Assembly (NCBI GenBank): GCA_003229495.1
Contig: QIEB01000493.1
Location: 1-6,586, forward strand
Source of the DNA: Flammeovirgaceae bacterium
GTDB taxonomy: Bacteria; Bacteroidota; Bacteroidia; Cytophagales; Cyclobacteriaceae
Direction: 5' to 3'
Length of the DNA: 6,586 bases
The translations under genes were made by a program, and so were the position numbers. How positions within the stretch are numbered: position 1 is the stretch's first letter; every line of letters starts with the position of its first letter. Below, piece after piece: positions 1-4,850 of the stretch. The notes below the pieces were generated by a model. The model made no database searches. It was not told the DNA's origin and saw only the letters and a list, made by a program, of their open reading frames with translations.

Positions 1-767
1 AAGTATTTTTTCAAAAAATTGTCCATTATCTTTTTTCGAACCCCTTGCGCTTTTTCTAGCTGTGCTTCGGTTTCTGTGGGGAGCGGGGACAGAGGCATGT
101 CTATATCCCTTCGTCTGTAAAATAATGTACATCCCTTTAGCCCCAGGTCTTTCAGGGTATATCCAAGCTCATCAAGAACTTTACTAATACTGCGGTCAAG
201 GGTGAACATATCCACTTGATGCCCCCTTTCTTTGAGGGCTGTTTGGACAGTTTCTAGCATAAATATTTTCACCACATCAAGAGAAGCCAGACCTCCACCA
301 ATGACCATTGCGTCATCAACCAATTGGAACTGAGGACCACGATAATTTGGTTCGTGATAATGATTGAACCAGTAAACCAATGGGTTTTGGTAATACAGTC
401 CTTTATTTACATAGTTGTCAATGCCATCCACGGGCAAGGGACGGTCCTTCCAGGCCCCGGTGGCCAACAGTATCGCAGAAAACTCCCAATTATTAGCTAC
501 ATTTTGAAAATCAATGTTCTCACCTAGCCTGACATTGGGAACAAACTGCACATTTGGATGTGAAAGCTTCTCATTGATTTTTTCTTCTTCCTTGTCTCTT
601 AATTTATCATGCCACTTTGGGAGTCCGTCTTCAATTTTTCCGTAAGGCAGTGTATTTTGATCAAACACCACTACCCTAAATCCCCTCTTTGCCATCTGAT
701 ATGCTGCTTCGGACCCTGCTACGGCCCCACCAAATATTGCCACAAAATGATGGCCTGTGTTTGTCAT
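1..767 (-). CDS. FAD/NAD(P)-dependent oxidoreductase, adrenodoxin reductase/FprA/GltD-like (C-terminus cut by window edge)
   Basis: Reading leftward from the ATG at 767, the frame is open for 255 codons to the window edge, so the C-terminus is missing. The N-terminal FAD-binding motif is FGGAVAGSEAA (residues 12-22). It is followed by PYGKIEDGLPKWH (41-53), which aligns by eye with the PxGLxRxGVAPDH segment of adrenodoxin reductase, FprA and GltD. LLATGAWKDRPLPVDG (100-115) is the usual ATG segment of two-dinucleotide flavoproteins, and VIGGGLASLDVVK (155-167) is the NAD(P)-binding loop. YRRRDIDMP (217-225) matches the YRRxxxxMP stretch of GltD-type proteins. Between that loop and YRRR lie about 50 residues, more than in GltD, suggesting an insertion. 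No ferredoxin-like Cys cluster is visible. It starts 26 bp after korB on the same strand, so it is probably co-transcribed. Inferred role: electron exchange between the ferredoxin used by KorAB and NAD(P)H in the cytoplasm. Family membership is well supported; the partner and direction of electron flow are not shown by sequence. Confidence 0.85.
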   Translation of the reverse strand, partial: MTNTGHHFVAIFGGAVAGSEAAYQMAKRGFRVVVFDQNTLPYGKIEDGLPKWHDKLRDKEEEKINEKLSHPNVQFVPNVRLGENIDFQNVANNWEFSAILLATGAWKDRPLPVDGIDNYVNKGLYYQNPLVYWFNHYHEPNYRGPQFQLVDDAMVIGGGLASLDVVKIFMLETVQTALKERGHQVDMFTLDRSISKVLDELGYTLKDLGLKGCTLFYRRRDIDMPLSPLPTETEAQLEKAQGVRKKIMDNFLKKY

Positions 768-793
768 AGAAATTGAGTTATGTATGGTTTATG

Positions 794-1828
794 CTATTTT
801 ACTTCCCAGGTATTTCCACTACGCAACAGTTCATCAACACTTTGAAAACTGGCCTTTTCAAGGCTCTGTTGATATTGTTGTTCCACTAGTTGATCATACG
901 TGGGCGCCTTTACCGCCCTGATGATTCCTAATGCCATCGGAAAATCCGGAGGGCTCATTCTTATCAGCATATGGTGAATGATGGTATCAGTTTCGTTGGC
1001 GTCATGGACCAAAATGTCATTTTCTTGATCACCGTTTTCTCCGATGCTAACTACTTCCAGTTTGAATCCATTGAGACGTAGGCCCTTGTCTTTTTCTTTC
1101 CCGAAAAGCATGGGTTTTCCATGCTCCAAGTGTAGCTGAAAATCATCTTTATGGTCTTTTCTTGTTACTGCTGCATGGGCATTATCATTAAAGATTACGC
1201 AGTTTTGAAGAATTTCTATAAGGCTCGTACCCTGATGCTGGGAAGACTCTACAAAGATTTGGGTCATTAATTTAGGATTGGTATCAATAGTCCTTGCAAA
1301 AAAGGTACCTCCTGCTGCCAGGGCCAGCTCACCAGCGCTAAAAGGTCGTTCAATACCTCCCATTGGAGTTGACTTGGTAACCTGTCCAAATCTACTGGTA
1401 GGACTATATTGACCTTTGGTTAGCCCGTATATTTCATTATTGAAAAGAAGGATATTGATATCAATATTTCGTCGCAATACATGGATAAAGTGATTGCCTC
1501 CAATAGCCAAAGCATCACCATCGCCGGTAATTTCCCAAACATTCAATTTGGGATTGGCAAGTTTCACTCCAGTGGCTACGGCTGGTGCCCGTCCGTGAAT
1601 GGTGTGAAAACCATAAGTGCTCATATAATATGGGAAGCGGGCAGCACACCCGATACCGGAGATGAACACAAAATCTTCCTTTTTCTCTGGTATTTGAGGG
1701 AGTGCGTTCTGTATGGCCGATAGTATGGCATAATCACCACAACCGGGGCACCATCTGACCATTTGATCACTGGTAAAATCCTTTTTCGTGAGTTTTGGCT
1801 GTGGTGCATCAATAGCATGTTCCGACAT
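794..1828 (-). CDS. korB: 2-oxoglutarate:ferredoxin oxidoreductase subunit beta (thiamine-diphosphate and [4Fe-4S] subunit)
   Basis: This 344-residue protein is the beta subunit of a 2-oxoacid:ferredoxin oxidoreductase, which oxidatively decarboxylates a 2-oxoacid to acyl-CoA and reduces ferredoxin. WCPGCGDYAIL lies at residues 26-36. Cys27, Cys30, Cys61 (in GIGCAARFPYY) and Cys210 (in LQNCVIFND) match the four-Cys pattern that ligates the single [4Fe-4S] cluster in this subunit type. The thiamine-diphosphate/Mg site is GDGDALAIGGNHFIH (102-116) followed by NNEIYGLTKGQYSPT (130-144). IERPFSAGELALAAGG (159-174) is also typical of the family. The ATG at 1828 sits 4 bp after the korA stop, indicating an operon and probably coupled translation; no clear ribosome-binding site precedes it, as is usual in Bacteroidota. 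Length is normal for KorB. Substrate is inferred: 2-oxoglutarate is the best guess from the KorAB-type architecture, but pyruvate or branched-chain 2-oxoacids cannot be excluded by eye. Confidence 0.96.
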   Translation of the reverse strand: MSEHAIDAPQPKLTKKDFTSDQMVRWCPGCGDYAILSAIQNALPQIPEKKEDFVFISGIGCAARFPYYMSTYGFHTIHGRAPAVATGVKLANPKLNVWEITGDGDALAIGGNHFIHVLRRNIDINILLFNNEIYGLTKGQYSPTSRFGQVTKSTPMGGIERPFSAGELALAAGGTFFARTIDTNPKLMTQIFVESSQHQGTSLIEILQNCVIFNDNAHAAVTRKDHKDDFQLHLEHGKPMLFGKEKDKGLRLNGFKLEVVSIGENGDQENDILVHDANETDTIIHHMLIRMSPPDFPMALGIIRAVKAPTYDQLVEQQYQQSLEKASFQSVDELLRSGNTWEVK

Positions 1829-1832
1829 AGTG

Positions 1833-3674
1833 CTAATTATTAAGTATTGATTTTATTTTTTCTTTAATCTCAGTAATTTTAAAAGGAAGCCCTTGTACCT
1901 TGTTCAGTTGCAGATATCGGTACTCCGGGAATAGGTGGCGCAAGTAGTTTGCAAGCTGTCCTGAGTTCAACTCACAAACCAACACTTTGTTATAGGCCCC
2001 TAAAATAGTTCCCAGATTCTTAGGAAGTGGGTTCAGGTAATTAATATGGGCCAGTCCGATCTTAACACCCTCTTTCTCTAATTCTTTCACAGCGGACAAC
2101 ATAGATCCATAGGTACTTCCCCAGCCCACTAGTAACAACTCACCCGAAGTAGCTCCAATTACCTGTTGTTCAGGAATGAAGTTTGCCACTGCCTTTACCT
2201 TGTCAGCCCGAATGTCAATCATTTTTTGGTGATTTTCAGGATCGTAAGAGATATTGCCAGTAATATCCTCCTTTTCAAGCCCACCTAGTCTGTGTTCCAG
2301 GCCTGCCATTCCCGGGACCACCCAATAACGAGACATTTTTTTTGGGTCCCGCAAATAGGGCTGAAACTCCTGTTCACTTCCTTTAAACTGGGGCGCGTTG
2401 ATCTCCGGAAGATCCGCCATAGATGGCAGCTTCCAAGGCTCAGATCCATTTGCCAGATAACCATCAGACAGGAATATAACAGGTGTCATATGTTCGATAG
2501 AAAGACGGGCTGCCTGAAATATATATTCAAAACAATTTGCCGGAGTACTAGGTGCAATTACAATACAAGGACTATCGCTATTCCTTCCATATAGTACCAG
2601 ATTAAGATCTGCTTGCTCGGTTTTTGTTGGTAAACCAGTAGAAGGGCCACCCCTTTGAACGTCGATTATTATTAAAGGGATCTCTGCCATAATGGCCAGT
2701 CCTATAGCTTCACCCTTTAGCGCAATACCAGGCCCCGCTGAGGCAGTTACTCCTAACTGACCGGCATAACTGGCCCCGATGGCGGAACATACTGCAGCTA
2801 TTTCATCTTCGGCCTGAAGGGTTATGACCCCCAAGTTTTTGTACTTGGTCAATTCATGCAAAATATCCGAAGCAGGTGTGATCGGATAACTCCCATAGAA
2901 CAATTTCCTTCCCACTTTTTCGGCTGCAGCAAGTAGGCCCCAGGCTGAGGCTTGATTACCAGAAATGTGGCGGTATATTCCTTTTTCAATTTTTGCGGCA
3001 GGAATCTTATAGTTTGAAGCTATGGCGCGGATGGTAATCGCGTAGTTATAGCCCGCATTCAGCGCCTTCTTATTGGCTTCAACCAATACCGGCTTTTTAC
3101 GAAATTTGCTTTCCAGGAATTTTATTGTTTCGTCCTTAGACCTGTCAAAAAGCCAATACATCATGCCCAGAGCAAACATGTTCTTACATCGGATAATGCT
3201 TTTATTATCCAACTCAATTCCCTTCAACGCGGTTTTAGTCAATGAAGTAATGGGTGCTTCAATGATTTTATAATCATCCAGGCTCCCATCCTCCATAGGG
3301 TTCGTTTTATATCCTGCTTTCTTAATGTTGCGGTCCTGGAAATAGTCCGTATCCAGTATGATATTGCCTCCTTTGCGTACCCAATTGATATTGGAGCGTA
3401 ATGCCGCTGGATTCATGGCAATAAGTATATCAGCCAGATCACCGGGAGTATAAATATCTATTTTCCCTATTTGTACCTGAAAGCCGGAAACTCCTTCCAC
3501 GGTACCCTGAGGGGCTCGTATCTCTGCTGGAAAATCCGGAAAAGTTGCCAGATCATTCCCAAGCATGGCAGATGTATAGGTAAATTGAGAACCGGTAAGT
3601 TGCATACCGTCACCGGAGTCCCCGGCAAAACGGATCACTACCTTATCAAGTTCTACAGGCATTGTTTTTGACAT
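1833..3674 (-). CDS. korA: 2-oxoglutarate:ferredoxin oxidoreductase subunit alpha (gamma-alpha fusion)
   Basis: From the ATG at 3674 this is a 613-residue fusion of the gamma and alpha domains of a 2-oxoacid:ferredoxin oxidoreductase, similar in length to archaeal OFOR alpha chains. The gamma domain is at about residues 10-190 and carries FAGDSGDGMQLTG (16-28) and a FPDFPAEIRAPQG segment. The alpha domain begins near residue 235. It has the signature YPITPASDIL (263-272), QAEDEIAAV (287-295), SAGPGIALKGEA (312-323) and VQRGGPSTGLPTKTEQADL (339-357). YPITP and the following Arg/Thr residues are known to contact the 2-oxoacid in characterised OFORs. A transketolase-C-like domain (GELLLVGWGSTYGS) ends the protein. 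A TTG at 3683 would add three residues; I prefer the in-frame ATG at 3674, while the ATG at 3662 is also possible. It is the first gene of the korA-korB-flavoprotein unit. No frameshift or missing motif is seen. Confidence 0.95.
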   Translation of the reverse strand: MSKTMPVELDKVVIRFAGDSGDGMQLTGSQFTYTSAMLGNDLATFPDFPAEIRAPQGTVEGVSGFQVQIGKIDIYTPGDLADILIAMNPAALRSNINWVRKGGNIILDTDYFQDRNIKKAGYKTNPMEDGSLDDYKIIEAPITSLTKTALKGIELDNKSIIRCKNMFALGMMYWLFDRSKDETIKFLESKFRKKPVLVEANKKALNAGYNYAITIRAIASNYKIPAAKIEKGIYRHISGNQASAWGLLAAAEKVGRKLFYGSYPITPASDILHELTKYKNLGVITLQAEDEIAAVCSAIGASYAGQLGVTASAGPGIALKGEAIGLAIMAEIPLIIIDVQRGGPSTGLPTKTEQADLNLVLYGRNSDSPCIVIAPSTPANCFEYIFQAARLSIEHMTPVIFLSDGYLANGSEPWKLPSMADLPEINAPQFKGSEQEFQPYLRDPKKMSRYWVVPGMAGLEHRLGGLEKEDITGNISYDPENHQKMIDIRADKVKAVANFIPEQQVIGATSGELLLVGWGSTYGSMLSAVKELEKEGVKIGLAHINYLNPLPKNLGTILGAYNKVLVCELNSGQLANYLRHLFPEYRYLQLNKVQGLPFKITEIKEKIKSILNN

Positions 3675-3711
3675 AAGAAACAAAAAGTAAGATCACATAT
3701 GAATATAAATA

Positions 3712-3724
3712 CAAATTTGCAAAT
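3712..3724. promoter_or_regulatory. AT-rich palindrome in the korA leader, possible operator
   Basis: Two overlapping perfect palindromes occur here: CAAATTTG (3712-3719) and ATTTGCAAAT (3715-3724). They lie about 40-50 bp upstream of the korA start, just downstream of the candidate -7 box. A dimeric regulator could bind such a site, but no regulator gene is in the window and short AT-rich palindromes arise easily by chance. The sites are seen directly; the function is speculation. Confidence 0.15.
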
Positions 3725-3752
3725 AAATTGCACCTCCAAACCAACGATTAAT

Positions 3753-3760
3753 CAAAAGTA
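3753..3760 (-). promoter_or_regulatory. candidate Bacteroidota -7 promoter element for the kor operon
   Basis: On the minus strand this reads TACTTTTG, an exact match to the Bacteroidota -7 consensus TAnnTTTG. Transcription would start roughly 7 bp downstream, leaving a leader of about 70 nt before the korA ATG at 3674. No good TTTG -33 element is present at the expected distance upstream (only TTTAA near 3780), so the call rests on the -7 box and its position in a divergent intergenic region. In AT-rich DNA such an 8-mer with two free positions can occur by chance. Confidence 0.4.
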
Positions 3761-3834
3761 TAAAATCTTAAGAAATTTAAACCCTCGATGACCATGGAAT
3801 GTTGTTCTTTACCATCTTTTAGGTGAATAAATTT

Positions 3835-3856
3835 TTCAACAGGAACCCTGTTTGAA
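3835..3856. other. short hairpin upstream of murI
   Basis: AACAGG (3838-3843) and CCTGTT (3847-3852) form a perfect 6-bp stem around the 3-nt loop AAC. The stem extends by TTC (3835-3837) pairing with GAA (3854-3856) if one T at 3853 is bulged. It lies 36 bp before the murI ATG. Neither strand has a T-run directly after the stem, so it does not look like an intrinsic terminator. It could be a leader structure or an operator for murI, or chance. The rest of the 218-bp divergent spacer 3675-3892 holds no recognisable gene. Confidence 0.3.
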
Positions 3857-3892
3857 TCAAAATATTGGAGATATTTGAGGCAAAAGTTGATA

Positions 3893-4705
3893 ATGTCTGT
3901 AATTTCCTCAGCACCCATTGGGATTTTCGACAGCGGTATTGGTGGTTTAACGGTGGCGCAAGCAGTAAAAAGAGCATTGCCGGATGAACAGATTGTGTAT
4001 TTTGGGGATACCGCACACCTTCCATATGGCGATAAGTCTACTGCAGCTATTCAAGCTTACTGTATTAAAATTACCCAGTTACTTCTGAAAAGAAGCTGTA
4101 AGCTCATTCTGATAGCTTGCAATTCCGCCAGTGCTGCTGGATTTGACCTGGTAAAGGAATATGTAGGTAAAAAAGCCAAGGTGCTAAACGTTATTGATCC
4201 TGTAGTAGATTATCTACGTGAACTATACCCTGGAAAGAAGGTGGGATTGATAGGGACAAAACAAACTGTCAATTCGAAGGTGTACGAACAAAAAGTAAGA
4301 TCACTGGGGCAAGGAATTAACCTGCATTCTCTGGCCACACCCTTATTGGTCCCAATGATCGAAGAAGGATTCGTTGATGGAGAAATTTCTGAGAAAATAG
4401 TTGAAAAATACCTCAATGACCCCTGGCTGGAGAACCTGGAAGCAATAATCCTTGGATGTACGCATTACCCGTTGATCAAACAACTTATTCAGAATTACTA
4501 TGGCCCTGATATTGAAGTAATTGACAGCTCAGAGATAGTGGCCAAGGCGTTGAAGGCATTCTTGGGGTTCCATAATTTGTTCAATCGGAATTCAACCAAT
4601 GTAGACCATTTTATGGTTTCAGACTATACGGATTCATTCGAAGAGTCTACCAGGATGTTTTTCGGAGAAACTATAAATCTGGAGTTAACCCCGTTGTGGG
4701 ATTAG
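3893..4705 (+). CDS. murI: glutamate racemase
   Basis: This 270-residue protein interconverts L- and D-glutamate, supplying D-Glu to MurD for peptidoglycan synthesis in the cytoplasm. The family's two catalytic-cysteine motifs are present: ACNSASA with Cys76 and GCTHYPL with Cys189 and His191. The substrate-binding segments IGIFDSGIGGLTV (residues 9-21) and FGDTAHLPYGDKS (37-49) are intact, as are PVVDYL and GLIGTKQTVNS in the middle. Length is normal for MurI. I chose the ATG at 3893, which gives an N-terminus of eight residues before IGIFDSG; an in-frame TTG at 3875 would add six residues and is less likely. A GAGG 12 bp before the ATG is only a weak ribosome-binding candidate. It is divergent from the kor operon and followed by a repeat-filled spacer, so it is probably transcribed alone. 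The start is the only uncertain point. Confidence 0.96.
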   Translation: MSVISSAPIGIFDSGIGGLTVAQAVKRALPDEQIVYFGDTAHLPYGDKSTAAIQAYCIKITQLLLKRSCKLILIACNSASAAGFDLVKEYVGKKAKVLNVIDPVVDYLRELYPGKKVGLIGTKQTVNSKVYEQKVRSLGQGINLHSLATPLLVPMIEEGFVDGEISEKIVEKYLNDPWLENLEAIILGCTHYPLIKQLIQNYYGPDIEVIDSSEIVAKALKAFLGFHNLFNRNSTNVDHFMVSDYTDSFEESTRMFFGETINLELTPLWD

Positions 4706-4711
4706 ATTCAA

Positions 4712-4816
4712 TTGGTGATTTACTGAATTGGTGAATTTCTGATTTTTTTCAACTCACCAACTCGCAAATTCACCAACTCACCAATTCACCTAACTCACAA
4801 ATTCACTTATTCACTC
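4712..4816. repeat. 8-bp-periodic intergenic array with an orientation switch
   Basis: The spacer between murI and the next gene is built from 8-bp units in strict phase. From 4712 to 4743 four units follow a TTGGTGAA-like pattern (TTGGTGAT, TTACTGAA, TTGGTGAA, TTTCTGAT). After the T-rich unit at 4744-4751, eight units from 4752 to 4816 follow the reverse-complement pattern A[C/T]TCACCA (for example ACTCACCA, ATTCACCA), decaying to ATTCACTT and ATTCACTC at the right end; one unit has 9 bp. The two halves are therefore complementary: TTGGTGAATTT (4728-4738) pairs perfectly with AAATTCACCAA (4766-4776), and GAATTGGTGA (4725-4734) pairs with TCACCAATTC (4778-4787). No coding capacity is evident. 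It may be slippage-derived or a dispersed intergenic repeat; neither can be tested in this window. Confidence 0.75.
4725..4787 (+). terminator. possible structured transcript end after murI
   Basis: GAATTGGTGA (4725-4734) can pair with TCACCAATTC (4778-4787), or in an alternative register TTGGTGAATTT (4728-4738) with AAATTCACCAA (4766-4776). Both enclose a large loop containing a run of seven T (4743-4749). It begins 19 bp after the murI stop. The T-run is in the loop and not after the stem, so this is not a classic intrinsic terminator. Slowing or protecting the murI transcript end is an inference from position only. Confidence 0.25.
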
Positions 4817-4824
4817 ATTTTATA

Positions 4825-4832
4825 TAAATTTG
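4825..4832 (+). promoter_or_regulatory. candidate Bacteroidota -7 promoter element for the PurF-family gene
   Basis: TAAATTTG matches the Bacteroidota -7 consensus TAnnTTTG exactly and ends 18 bp before the ATG at 4851. Transcription would start about 10-12 bp before the ATG, giving a very short leader. No TTTG -33 element is visible at the usual spacing, where the repeat array lies instead. Position supports it; the AT-rich context weakens it. Confidence 0.4.
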
Positions 4833-4850
4833 TATTCTTAAGACCCTTCT

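Noticed and set aside
324..527. Open frame of 67 codons on the plus strand
   Set aside because: It is antisense to the flavoprotein gene, which has clear FAD and NAD(P) motifs; the frame shows no recognisable domain.
1481..1723. Open frame of 80 codons on the plus strand inside korB
   Set aside because: Antisense shadow of the conserved thiamine-diphosphate region of korB; the overlapping minus-strand frame 1621-1818 is likewise an out-of-frame shadow.
2292..2594. Open frame of 100 codons on the plus strand inside korA
   Set aside because: Antisense to the korA alpha domain, no domain signature; the frames at 3073-3273 and 3471-3671 are rejected for the same reason.
3731..3737. Perfect GGAGGTG Shine-Dalgarno-like sequence on the minus strand
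   Set aside because: It is about 57 bp upstream of the korA ATG and is followed only by a 9-codon TTG-started frame; most likely chance.
3788..3826. 12-codon open frame on the plus strand (ATG to TGA) that might be a leader peptide upstream of murI
   Set aside because: Too short to distinguish from chance, no ribosome-binding site, no run of regulatory codons and no terminator-antiterminator pair after it.
3819..4025. Open frame of 68 codons on the minus strand overlapping the murI start
   Set aside because: Antisense to conserved MurI motifs; no start context or domain of its own. The frame at 4210-4416 is the same kind of shadow.
4752..4816. Possible CRISPR-like array
   Set aside because: Units are 8 bp and contiguous with no unique spacers, so it is a tandem repeat and not a CRISPR.
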